From positions 1 to 26,848 of the forward strand of contig JAHEEZ010000011.1 in the NCBI GenBank assembly GCA_024640445.1: 26,848 bases of DNA. The letters are read 5' to 3'. The DNA is from Acidobacteriota bacterium (GTDB lineage Bacteria > Acidobacteriota > Blastocatellia > Pyrinomonadales > Pyrinomonadaceae). Each line of letters opens with the position of its first letter. Positions within the stretch are counted from its first letter, which is position 1. Positions 1 to 6,330 of this stretch are shown piece after piece. A program made the position numbers and the translations under genes. The notes beneath the pieces are model-generated. The model made no database searches, was not told the DNA's origin, and worked only from the letters and a program-made list of their open reading frames with translations.

Positions 1-588
1 ACCTTCGAGGAAAATGAAGCACCGGGAAGAAAGCTGGATTTCTTTGATCTGAAAGGCGCGCTCGAACTCGTCTTCGACGCCGCCCGACTTGATCCGCCTG
101 AATTGAGGCCGTGCAAAACCATGCACCTCCAGACCGGGCAAAGCGCTGAAGTGGTCCATTCCGGGGTGGTTGTCGGATACATCGGCAAACTCGACAATGA
201 ACTTTCGGAAGGATACAAATTCCGCCAACCGGTTTTCATTGCGGAGATCGATCTGGACGCTCTTCTTGCGGAACCTGAATCGCCTCCGACGTACACTTCC
301 CTTCCGGTTTTTCCGTCGGTCGCCAGGGACGTCTCGATGGCCGTGAAACGAGGAACGACCTTTGGAAGCATACGCGAAGCGATCGAGTCGCAGGGATTTG
401 AGCTGTGCCGAGCCGTTTCGTTCGTCGATGTATTCGAAGGCAAAGGTCTTGCGGACGACGAACGGGCGATTACCGTAAGACTTGAGTACAGGTCGGATGA
501 GCGGACACTGACCGAGGAAGAAGTTGACCGGGTCCACGCGGAAATTCTGAAGAATCTGCGTTCAGCGGTTGACTTTGACACGCGCTAA
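1..588 (+). CDS. pheT: Phenylalanine--tRNA ligase beta subunit, C-terminal part (5' truncated by window)
   Basis: The reading frame is open from base 1, so this is the 3' end of a longer gene, about 195 codons. PheT is the beta chain of the cytosolic alpha2beta2 enzyme that charges tRNA-Phe. The first residues contain LDFFDLKG, typical of the end of the PheT synthetase-like core. The last ~95 residues, from YTSLPVFPSVARDVS through VDVFEGKG and the RTLTEEEV helix, form the ferredoxin-fold anticodon-binding (FDX-ACB) domain that closes the chain. A TTG at 103 is internal, not a start. The gene ends with TAA. The next gene has its own promoter 20-50 bp downstream. I see no truncation other than the window edge. 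Confidence 0.95.
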   Translation, partial: TFEENEAPGRKLDFFDLKGALELVFDAARLDPPELRPCKTMHLQTGQSAEVVHSGVVVGYIGKLDNELSEGYKFRQPVFIAEIDLDALLAEPESPPTYTSLPVFPSVARDVSMAVKRGTTFGSIREAIESQGFELCRAVSFVDVFEGKGLADDERAITVRLEYRSDERTLTEEEVDRVHAEILKNLRSAVDFDTR

Positions 589-608
589 GGCCTTTTTAGG
601 CGAGTAAC

Positions 609-636
609 TTGCAGTTTCGGACAAACGATCTATAAT
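609..636 (+). promoter_or_regulatory. Sigma70-like promoter for the coiled-coil gene and zapA
   Basis: TTGCAG at 609-614 and a perfect TATAAT at 631-636 are separated by 16 bp. This gives an expected start near 643 and a short leader before the ATG at 678. It would uncouple the division genes from pheT. Seen as a motif match only. Confidence 0.7.
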
Positions 637-677
637 CGAAACGCAGTCCTCAATCTTCTATACAATTGGAGTCATAA

Positions 678-962
678 ATGAACGGCCTCGCTGGAATGGA
701 GAAATTCTCGCATCTCGAAGACAAGATCTATCTGACTATCGAATTCGCGAAGAAAATAAGGGAAGAGAACGAGAAGCTTGAAGCGGAACTTAGCGGCCTT
801 CGACAGGAGGTCGGTTCGCTTGCCTCGAAGAACGCTGAACTCGAGCACAAGATCGAGGGGCTGATGAGCGAACGGGATGCGATCCAGCTCAAGATCGAAG
901 CTATGCTCGACGCGATCACAGTGATCGAGCCGGAGGTAGGCGAGGTCTTTCAGGGACGATAA
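678..962 (+). CDS. Small coiled-coil protein upstream of zapA (ZapB-like candidate)
   Basis: A 94-residue acidic protein that is almost entirely predicted coiled coil: Leu/Ile spaced at heptad positions from about residue 8 to 80, with many Glu and Lys (IREENEKLEAEL, KNAELEHKIEGL). There are no membrane segments or cysteines. The ATG at 678 is supported by GGAG at 667-670, 7 nt upstream; a second ATG at 696 is possible. It lies 2 nt before zapA and shares its promoter, so the two are probably translated together. ZapB of enterobacteria is a short all-coiled-coil protein that binds ZapA at the division ring. The size and context suggest an analogous role here, but coiled coils give little sequence-level proof of homology. 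The function is inference. Confidence 0.75.
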   Translation: MNGLAGMEKFSHLEDKIYLTIEFAKKIREENEKLEAELSGLRQEVGSLASKNAELEHKIEGLMSERDAIQLKIEAMLDAITVIEPEVGEVFQGR

Positions 963-964
963 CG

Positions 965-1318
965 ATGATCGGAAACAAAGGAAAATCTGAACAGCCTGCG
1001 CAGTCGATCAGGGTCGAGATCTACAATCAGACCTACAACATCCGCTCGGACGGCGACAACGATTACATCATCAAGCTGGCAGAATTTGTCGATAACAAGA
1101 TGCGTGAGATCGCCTCGGGGACACTGACGGTTGATTCCCTGAAGGTCGCGATACTTGCTGCGCTTCACATAGCGGACGAGTTCCACAGGCTGGAGACGGA
1201 CCTTGAGCAGAACGACAAACAACTCGCATCCAGAAGCGCGGAATGCGCTGAAATGCTTGACCGCTTTCTTAAGCAGAAGGACGGCGGCATCGCCCAGGAA
1301 TTTGACCTCGAGCAATAG
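965..1318 (+). CDS. zapA: Cell division protein ZapA
   Basis: A 117-residue cytoplasmic protein of the ZapA family, which bundles FtsZ filaments and stabilises the division ring. The N-terminal half is the usual globular part: the strand VEIYNQTYNIR followed by YIIKLAEFVDNKMREIA. The motif SLKVAILAALHIADEFHRL begins the C-terminal dimerisation helix, which runs as coiled coil to about residue 105. The length is normal for the family. The start lies 2 nt after the stop of the coiled-coil gene, so translation is probably coupled. A terminator and the 6S RNA gene follow. A 6S RNA gene next to zapA is an arrangement known from proteobacteria, and it supports both calls. Confidence 0.92.
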   Translation: MIGNKGKSEQPAQSIRVEIYNQTYNIRSDGDNDYIIKLAEFVDNKMREIASGTLTVDSLKVAILAALHIADEFHRLETDLEQNDKQLASRSAECAEMLDRFLKQKDGGIAQEFDLEQ

Positions 1319-1346
1319 GTGATAATGGTCCTGATTGGTTTGAAAG

Positions 1347-1377
1347 GATCCGGTGCCTTCTGGCCGGGTCTTTTTCT
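1347..1377 (+). terminator. Rho-independent terminator after zapA
   Basis: GATCCGGT (1347-1354) can pair with GGCCGGGTC (1362-1370), with a G-U pair and a small bulge. It is followed directly by TTTTTCTT. It separates the zapA unit from the 6S RNA promoter. Confidence 0.65.
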
Positions 1378-1409
1378 TATTTATTTCTCTGACGCTCCGA
1401 CCCGTGTGC

Positions 1410-1415
1410 TACACT
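1410..1415 (+). promoter_or_regulatory. -10 element of the 6S RNA promoter
   Basis: TACACT at 1410-1415 lies 7 nt before base 1422, which is exactly where the closing stem of the 6S RNA model begins. The two observations support each other. No clear -35 box is visible; CTGACG at 1389-1394 is too close for a good match. Confidence 0.55.
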
Positions 1416-1421
1416 CTTAAA

Positions 1422-1643
1422 AGGCGGAAGCTCCTTCTGGAGAGTTCGTGCAAAAGGCAATAAACATATTGAGCCAACATTTGAATGTACGGGAGGCCGA
1501 TGCTGACTTTCGGTGCAGTCTTTCGAGGTTAAAGAATGCCAAAGAAAGCGGCTTTGATACTTTCGGGTAGAAGGCCACCCACCTGTTGAGATACAGGTTC
1601 AATTCATTTGTCCTTTCACGGCTGTTTCGGTTTGCTTCTGCCT
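1422..1643 (+). ncRNA. ssrS: 6S RNA
   Basis: About 222 nt of non-coding RNA between zapA and the YmdB-type gene. The 5' end AGGCGGAAGC (1422-1431) pairs with the 3' end GCTTCTGCCT (1634-1643) over ten positions with one G-U wobble, giving the closing stem. Inside lie blocks resembling the family: a GAGCC...GGAGGCC segment on the 5' arm, and a small hairpin CACCTG/CAGGT on the 3' arm near 1577-1596, matching the 3' bubble hairpin of known 6S RNAs. 6S RNA binds the sigma70 holoenzyme by mimicking an open promoter and damps transcription in stationary phase. The call rests on the closing stem, length, promoter and terminator placement, and the zapA neighbourhood. A covariance-model search was not possible. 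Confidence 0.8.
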
Positions 1644-1653
1644 AAAGATTCCC

Positions 1654-1706
1654 GTAGGTGATGCGTGTTCGGGTTCAACGACGATCGCATCACCTACATT
1701 TGTTTT
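1654..1706 (+). terminator. Rho-independent terminator of 6S RNA
   Basis: A perfect 12-bp inverted repeat, GTAGGTGATGCG (1654-1665) with CGCATCACCTAC (1686-1697), encloses a 20-nt loop. It is followed by ATTTGTTTTTG. It lies directly after the 6S closing stem. Confidence 0.75.
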
Positions 1707-1722
1707 TGGTGTACTTGAATAG

Positions 1723-2502
1723 ATGAGGATACTTTTCATAGGAGACGTAGTCGCCAGACCCGGCCGGAAGGCCGTTCTGAAAAATCTCCCGCGACTTCGG
1801 GAGGAACATTCCATCGATGCTGCGCTGATGAACGCGGAGAACGTCGCAGGAGGATTTTCCATCACTCCCCCGATTGCCGAAGAACTGTTCAGTGCGGGCG
1901 TGGACCTGATGACTTCGGGAAACCACATTTTTGACAAAAAAGAGGTTCGCCCGTACATAAGGAAGCAACCGAAACTCCTCCGCCCGGCGAACTACCCGCC
2001 CGGGACTCCCGGAAATCCCTTCTACCAAGGCGAGATCTCGGGCACCAAGATAGCAGTGATCAATCTCCTGGGGAGGGTCTTCATGCATCCGGTGGACGAT
2101 CCGTTTAGGTCCGTCGATGAATGTCTTTCGAGGATCGACGATGACATCAAGGTCAGAATCGTCGATATGCATTGCGAAGCGACATCCGAGAAATACGCAA
2201 TGGGATGGCATCTGGACGGGCGCGTATCTCTTGTCGTAGGGACTCATACGCACGTGCCGACCGCGGACGAACGCATACTTGAAAAGGGCACCGCTTATGT
2301 GACCGATCTTGGAATGACGGGAAGTTATGCCGGAGTGATCGGAATGAACAAGGAAGATGTGCTCAAACGCTTCACCGTGATGCCGTTTGAGCGCGCGGGT
2401 CACAGCAGGGGATCGGTCTGGATCTGTTACATCGTGGTGGATGTGGATGAGCGCACAGGCAAAGCAAGGTCGATCGAGAGATTTCGGCTTGAAGTGGATT
2501 GA
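1723..2502 (+). CDS. YmdB/TIGR00282-family metallophosphoesterase (cyclic-nucleotide phosphodiesterase type)
   Basis: A 259-residue cytoplasmic enzyme of full family length. Binuclear-metal residues are all present: GD at 7-8, the N/E pair in NAEN (37-40), GNH at 66-68, H150 (DMHCEATSEK) and GTHTH at 173-177. The family signature TDLGMTGSY follows at 194-202. Bacillus YmdB hydrolyses 2',3'-cyclic nucleotides and influences biofilm and RNA-turnover pathways; the cellular role in this lineage is unknown. The start is the ATG beginning MRILFIGDVV, which gives the expected N-terminal strand. No Shine-Dalgarno is obvious. The gene sits just after the 6S terminator, and no separate promoter is clear, so it may rely on read-through. 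Confidence 0.9.
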   Translation: MRILFIGDVVARPGRKAVLKNLPRLREEHSIDAALMNAENVAGGFSITPPIAEELFSAGVDLMTSGNHIFDKKEVRPYIRKQPKLLRPANYPPGTPGNPFYQGEISGTKIAVINLLGRVFMHPVDDPFRSVDECLSRIDDDIKVRIVDMHCEATSEKYAMGWHLDGRVSLVVGTHTHVPTADERILEKGTAYVTDLGMTGSYAGVIGMNKEDVLKRFTVMPFERAGHSRGSVWICYIVVDVDERTGKARSIERFRLEVD

Positions 2503-2544
2503 CCAACGTTCTAGGGTGCGGATCAACAATAGCTTATGCAAAAG

Positions 2545-2570
2545 AGGCGGCGATGTCCGCCTATTTTCTT
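2545..2570 (+). terminator. Rho-independent terminator after the YmdB-family gene
   Basis: AGGCGG (2545-2550) pairs with CCGCCT (2557-2562) around a 6-nt loop and is followed by ATTTTCTT. Confidence 0.6.
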
Positions 2571-2659
2571 ACCCCGGGGGTGCGCCTCAAACGCGTTGTC
2601 CCTCGTTTCATCCACCTTGTGATCTCGCGCTGCCGCACTCCTCATACCAAAACACCCTA

Positions 2660-2688
2660 TTGACCTTGAGTCCCATCGGATATAGGAT
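2660..2688 (+). promoter_or_regulatory. Candidate promoter for the mddA-like gene
   Basis: TTGACC at 2660-2665 and TAGGAT at 2683-2688 are 17 bp apart. Transcription would start near 2695 and leave a leader of about 135 nt. The rest of the 2503-2829 gap shows a terminator, this promoter and the hairpin at 2764-2788. I see no gene in it. Confidence 0.45.
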
Positions 2689-2763
2689 TCACAACATTCA
2701 GGCACCACCGGTCCCTTAGGGTGACTTTCTTCTCTATCAATCTACGAGCATTTGGGCAGTCGT

Positions 2764-2788
2764 TCCGGTCTTTTGTTGAAGAACCGGA
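2764..2788 (+). promoter_or_regulatory. Hairpin in the mddA-like leader
   Basis: TCCGGTCTT (2764-2772) can pair with AAG-A-ACCGGA (2779-2788) with one bulged A and a TTGTTG loop. It sits about 40 nt upstream of the start codon and 30 nt upstream of the AGGAGG. It has no T-tract, so it is not an obvious terminator. Confidence 0.35.
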
Positions 2789-2829
2789 GAATCGAAGTCT
2801 TGCGAACACAATCCACAGGAGGTGGAAGA

Positions 2830-3564
2830 ATGGGGAAATTCCTTGCGTTGCTTTTTGGTGTGGTCAGCTATGTGCTCTTTTTTGTTACTTTTCTGTATGC
2901 GATCGGTTTCGTTGGAAACATGTTCGTTCCGAAGTCGATCGATTCCGGTGAACCCGGGTCCGTCGGACTGGCTATCGCCATCAACTCAGCGCTGCTGTTC
3001 GTGTTCGCGCTCCAGCACTCCATCATGGCAAGGCTGAAGTTCAAGCGGTGGTGGACGAAGATCGTGCCGTCCGAGATAGAAAGGAGCATTTACGTGCTGC
3101 TCACAAGCGGTGCGCTCATCCTTATGTTCTGGCAATGGCAGCCAATGACGTCGATCGTCTGGGACGTTCAGAGTCCGATTGGCGCAAACGTCCTGTGGGT
3201 GATCTACTTCCTGGGATGGGGAACCGTTCTGGTAGGGACGTTCCTGATCAACCACTTCGAACTCTTCGGACTGGCCCAGGTCTTTCGATACTTTCAGGGA
3301 AAGGAGTTCAAGTGGGCAGCTTTCAGAACCCCGCTCCTCTACGGCTTCGTCAGGCACCCGATAATGCTCGGGTTCATCATTGCGTTCTGGGCGACTCCGA
3401 AGATGTCTGTCGGGCACCTTCTATTTGCCTTTGCCACGACGGTCTATATTTTGATCGCACTTCAATTCGAGGAAAAGGACCTGGTGGAGATACACGGTGA
3501 GGAATACGAGGCCTATCAGCGCAGAGTATCGATGATAGTTCCGTTGCCGCCGAAGAAGTCTTAG
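2830..3564 (+). CDS. mddA: MddA-like methanethiol S-methyltransferase
   Basis: A 244-residue integral membrane protein with about six hydrophobic segments. MddA methylates methanethiol with S-adenosylmethionine to give dimethyl sulfide. The family pattern is strong: QHSIMARLKFKRWW, then IVPSEIERSIYVL, FWQW, GWGTVLVGTFLINHFELFGL, YGFVRHPIMLGFIIAFWATP, and FEEKDL...GEEYEAYQRRV near the C terminus. The last two blocks belong to the wider isoprenylcysteine-methyltransferase fold, where RHP and the EE pair shape the SAM and substrate site. The ATG at 2830 follows a near-perfect AGGAGG at 2818-2823, so the in-frame TTG at 2752 is rejected. The gene stands alone. Other NnrU/ICMT-fold methyltransferases are the alternative, but the loop motifs favour MddA. 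Confidence 0.8.
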   Translation: MGKFLALLFGVVSYVLFFVTFLYAIGFVGNMFVPKSIDSGEPGSVGLAIAINSALLFVFALQHSIMARLKFKRWWTKIVPSEIERSIYVLLTSGALILMFWQWQPMTSIVWDVQSPIGANVLWVIYFLGWGTVLVGTFLINHFELFGLAQVFRYFQGKEFKWAAFRTPLLYGFVRHPIMLGFIIAFWATPKMSVGHLLFAFATTVYILIALQFEEKDLVEIHGEEYEAYQRRVSMIVPLPPKKS

Positions 3565-3915
3565 GCTTCGAAGTCGTCTGAACGTGTCGCCAAAAAACAA
3601 AAAGAGCCTGTCTGAAACGTCTATCGACAAATGTTTTCTGGCGAACTGGTTCGTCAAGCCCGGCTTATGGAATACATCAGTTGCCCCCGGCTTTAGACGG
3701 GGGTGACCGGCGTGCGCAAATGAAAATAGGGGCTTCAGCCCCGATATTGCCGGCTAAAGCCGGCGAGAGATTGAGGAAATGACTCCCTGTCCCCCCGCTA
3801 AAGCGGGGGGCAACTGATCTCTTCAAGAGGTCTCCCCACCCATGAATGGGTGGGCTAAACTGTACTTCGCCAATCGGTCCCTTCCCATGAATTGGTGGGC
3901 TAAACGGAATACCGC
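3565..3915. repeat. Gene-free region with a cluster of REP-like palindromes (REPIN-like)
   Basis: The region has no credible gene but at least six short GC-rich inverted repeats: CCCCCG/CGGGGG (3684-3703), GGGGCTTCAGCCCC (3729-3742), GCCGGCTAAAGCCGGC (3749-3764), CCCCCCGC/GCGGGGGG (3791-3810), CCCACCCAT/ATGGGTGGG (3835-3854) and a degenerate copy (3884-3899). The elements at 3680-3706 and 3791-3816 are the same unit in opposite orientation: both read CTAAAGC followed by a G run and CAACTG, one on each strand. That is the layout of a REPIN, a pair of REPs in inverted order. The last two palindromes form a direct pair 45 bp apart, sharing CCCATGAAT and GGTGGGCTAAAC. Such repeats are usually mobilised by REP-associated tyrosine transposases; none is in this window. 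Confidence 0.75.
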
Positions 3916-4734
3916 TCACGGCGCACCGTCCCCGCTGTCGAGTTCTTTCATCTCGTCGTCGAGGTCTTTCGCCAGCTCATCCGCGAACTCCTTCCGGAAT
4001 TCTTCTGTCATTCGGGCTTCTTCAAGTGCCAAAGGAAGCTGCTCCGATCTGGCAGTCAGCTTCTTAAGTGCCAATTCGTTTCCAGCCAACTGACTACCCC
4101 GCCTGGACGCAGCCTCGATCATTTGAAGGCGCGACTCGGCTTCCACTTCCATCTCCTTGGCTTCTTTCCTGATCCTCGAAATGTTTTCAATGTCGTGACG
4201 CACCTCGTCGCGAAATTCGTCCATGTTCTCGCTCTTTAAGTACTTGAGCTTGTTTTCGCGGCGTTTGGCCAATATCAGCTCATATCCGCTCGATTTGATC
4301 AAACGTGTCGCGGTCAGCCTCGAGGCGAGAGTCTCGGTGTATGCGTCGGCAAGCAAAAGGTCTCTTGATCGGAGTTCCTTTAGCGCTTTCCTTTCTGAGG
4401 CCTTGAGTTCTTTTTTGAACCACTCGACCTCTTCCGCTTTGATACCGTCCGAAGCGATCCGGTCCCGCAACCCGGACAACCAATTGGAACGATATATCAG
4501 GGAGGCCGCCGAGCCCGCCAGTCCGGCTACGAAACCGACGACAAGCGAAATTAGCGAAAGGAAAAGGAACATTGCTGCCGTGGGAGTGACAGTCGACACA
4601 AGCGCGAGGACAAAGAATATCAGTGCAGGAACGACAGACAGCACGACCGGAAGGCCGATCGCGCCATATACCAACGCCTTGTCCTTCACGGCGTCCTTGC
4701 GGGTCACCTCGTAGTGTGGCACCAAGTCATTCAT
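3916..4734 (-). CDS. Unknown membrane protein with long cytoplasmic coiled coil
   Basis: A 272-residue protein I do not recognise. Residues 22-48 and 53-78 form two hydrophobic helices (ALIFFVLALVSTVTP and a Gly/Ala-rich second segment). The remaining ~190 residues are highly charged and helical, with coiled-coil stretches around 95-125 and 165-255. The last residues are very acidic (DLDDEMKELDSGDGAP). No cysteines or catalytic motif are visible. It is transcribed divergently from the VWA gene. The ATG at 4734 has no visible Shine-Dalgarno, and a candidate promoter lies only a few bases upstream, so the mRNA may be almost leaderless. The topology suggests a membrane-anchored scaffold, but the function cannot be inferred. 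Confidence 0.75.
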   Translation of the reverse strand: MNDLVPHYEVTRKDAVKDKALVYGAIGLPVVLSVVPALIFFVLALVSTVTPTAAMFLFLSLISLVVGFVAGLAGSAASLIYRSNWLSGLRDRIASDGIKAEEVEWFKKELKASERKALKELRSRDLLLADAYTETLASRLTATRLIKSSGYELILAKRRENKLKYLKSENMDEFRDEVRHDIENISRIRKEAKEMEVEAESRLQMIEAASRRGSQLAGNELALKKLTARSEQLPLALEEARMTEEFRKEFADELAKDLDDEMKELDSGDGAP

Positions 4735-4746
4735 AAGGCTGGATTT

Positions 4747-4775
4747 ACTCTACAAATTCTACAACCTTAATTCAA
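4747..4775 (-). promoter_or_regulatory. Candidate promoter for the coiled-coil membrane protein
   Basis: On the minus strand TTGAAT (4775-4770) and TAGAGT (4752-4747) are exactly 17 bp apart. The predicted start near 4740 would leave about 6 nt before the ATG at 4734. Confidence 0.4.
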
Positions 4776-4806
4776 ACCCTCCGCATCACACGCGCGAACT
4801 CTGTTG

Positions 4807-4812
4807 TATAAT
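4807..4812 (+). promoter_or_regulatory. -10 element of the VWA-protein promoter
   Basis: A perfect TATAAT lies at 4807-4812, with no good -35 box. Transcription would start near 4819, giving a leader of ~43 nt to the ATG at 4862. The TTG at 4832 would also be within the transcript. Confidence 0.5.
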
Positions 4813-4861
4813 CTTCACATTTCTGCTTTTATTGGCTTATTTGAATCTGCGACAGACGCTT

Positions 4862-5842
4862 ATGACTTTCAAGACCCTTTCCCAAATTGCGCTCGTTACG
4901 GCCGTATTGGTGATCCTGTTCGCGCCGGCCCTCGCCCAGGACCCGGAGAACACCGGTAAGCCAACCCAGGAAGGCGATGTCAGGGTGATGACGATCCCCA
5001 TATCGATCTTCACGCAAAAAGAGCTTGAAAAGAAGAAGGCGGAAGAATTCGTCGAGGCGGGAGAGATCATTGTCCGCGAAGACGGCGATCTGCAGGACAT
5101 ACTCTCTATCAGAAGTGTGAGCAATCAGCCGTTGGCTCTCGCCGTTCTGATCCAGGATGATCTTACTCTCAACATCAACAATCAGTTGAAGGACCTTGCC
5201 AGATTTATCACCGGCCTGCCTGAAGGCTCCCGGGTGATGGTCGGTTACGTAAAGAGCGGTTCGATTCAGATCAGACAAAAGTTCACCACCGATCTCGCGG
5301 ACGCGGCGGATTCCTTGCGCATCGTTGTCGGAAGCCCAAGCGCCGCACCCAGAAGTCCTTACGACGGGGTGATCGAGGCGCTTAAGAGATTTGAAGGCGT
5401 TCCGTCCGGACGACGCGCGATCCTCCTGATCTCGGACGGCCTCGACGTTTCGAACGGCCTGTCGAGTTCGACACCGTCATCAAGCCTCAGCCTTGACCAG
5501 GCCATTCTTAGGGCGCAGCGCACGAGCGTTGCGGTTTACAGCTTTTACGGTTCGGCAACCTATACTTCCGGCGGCAACAATACTCTGGTAAGCAACGGTC
5601 AGGGATCTCTGTTAAGACTTTCGAAGGAAACCGGCGGAAAGGCATTTTTCCAAGGGAGCCTGACGGCCGTCTCCTTCCAGCCTTTCTTCCGTGACCTGAA
5701 CCTTGCGCTGACCAGGCAGTTCGCGCTCTCGTATCTTTCAACGCATATGAAAAAGGGGTATCACAAGGTCGAGGTAACAAGCACGAATCCGGTCGTGAAG
5801 ATCGAACATCCGAAGGGCTACTACTTCAGAAAGCGGCGTTAG
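4862..5842 (+). CDS. Secreted VWFA-domain protein, acidobacterial type
   Basis: A 326-residue exported protein. Residues 1-25 are a signal peptide (KTLSQIA, a hydrophobic core, then APALAQ). Residues ~90-310 resemble the VWFA-related domain common in Acidobacteriota: LALAVLIQDD at the first strand, RVMVGYV, SPYDGVIEAL, RRAILLISDGLD (187-195, the conserved Asp-Gly of the metal site) and QFALSYL near the end. The usual DxSxS of the metal-ion adhesion site is replaced by DDLTLN (99-104), so metal binding is doubtful. The ATG at 4862 gives a complete signal peptide; an in-frame TTG at 4832 would add ten residues and is less likely. VWFA domains mediate protein-protein contacts; the ligand is unknown. 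The gene stands alone and converges on the zinc-ribbon gene 13 bp downstream. Confidence 0.8.
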   Translation: MTFKTLSQIALVTAVLVILFAPALAQDPENTGKPTQEGDVRVMTIPISIFTQKELEKKKAEEFVEAGEIIVREDGDLQDILSIRSVSNQPLALAVLIQDDLTLNINNQLKDLARFITGLPEGSRVMVGYVKSGSIQIRQKFTTDLADAADSLRIVVGSPSAAPRSPYDGVIEALKRFEGVPSGRRAILLISDGLDVSNGLSSSTPSSSLSLDQAILRAQRTSVAVYSFYGSATYTSGGNNTLVSNGQGSLLRLSKETGGKAFFQGSLTAVSFQPFFRDLNLALTRQFALSYLSTHMKKGYHKVEVTSTNPVVKIEHPKGYYFRKRR

Positions 5843-5855
5843 GCAACCGCGACCG

Positions 5856-6311
5856 TCAACCTACCTGCCTGTTGCAGACAGAACAGACCCGTACTTCTTC
5901 CTGCATTAGCAAACCTATCCAGAATAGAAAAAGAGTAAAGATCAGCAGGGTCGAGAAAACGACCCATCCGGCGGTTGAAACACGTTTTGTGACGATCGGC
6001 AACGAGGTCGTTCCGCAGTGTGGACATCTGTAAACGGGCATCATCTGCGCCCGTCCGACCCGTGCGGGATACTCGGAAGTCCTGAAGGGATCCTCAAATC
6101 CGCGGCCGATCTCGATCTGACGTGTTTCACGCGCGCCTTTCGGTTCGGAAGTAAACTCGCCCGTGCTCCAGGAGTATGGGCGCGGAGGCCTTTGTTCAAA
6201 ATCAGGCTCCGTTTCAGGCATTCGCGGCCTCGCGCGCAGTCCCATCCCGCAGCGCCTGCAAAACAGGTCGCTTTCGGGATTCTGTTGGCCGCAATTCGCG
6301 CAAGTAATCAT
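5856..6311 (-). CDS. Zinc-ribbon protein with LITAF-like C-terminal domain
   Basis: A 151-residue protein with two metal-binding parts. The N terminus is a compact zinc ribbon (ITCANCG...LFCRRCG). A ~70-residue Pro/Arg/Glu-rich linker follows. The C terminus reads YRCPHCGTTSLPIVTKRV, a ~24-residue hydrophobic stretch (GWVVFSTLLIFTLFLFW), then VRVCSVCNRQ. One CxxC on each side of a hydrophobic stretch is the LITAF-domain arrangement: the two CxxC pairs join into one zinc site while the hydrophobic part dips into the membrane. ATG 6311 is preferred over a TTG six bases upstream; no ribosome site is clear. The function is unknown. It converges on the VWA gene and lies 19 bp beyond the 3' end of the dehydrogenase gene's strand-mate, so co-transcription is not evident. 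Confidence 0.75.
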   Translation of the reverse strand: MITCANCGQQNPESDLFCRRCGMGLRARPRMPETEPDFEQRPPRPYSWSTGEFTSEPKGARETRQIEIGRGFEDPFRTSEYPARVGRAQMMPVYRCPHCGTTSLPIVTKRVSTAGWVVFSTLLIFTLFLFWIGLLMQEEVRVCSVCNRQVG

Positions 6312-6330
6312 TGCCAAAGTAATGGATGGA

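Noticed and set aside
1690..2541. 283-residue minus-strand open frame opposite the YmdB-family gene
   Set aside because: It is a shadow of a clearly recognised gene with all metal-binding motifs; the antisense product resembles nothing and overlaps the 6S terminator.
2387..2719. 110-residue plus-strand frame spanning the end of the YmdB-family gene and the gap
   Set aside because: It overlaps the real gene in another frame, runs through the terminator, and has no ribosome site.
3839..3905. Two similar repeats 45 bp apart, considered as a degenerate CRISPR array
   Set aside because: Only two copies, each itself an almost perfect palindrome, inside a cluster of other palindromes; no cas gene. 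REP-like elements fit better.
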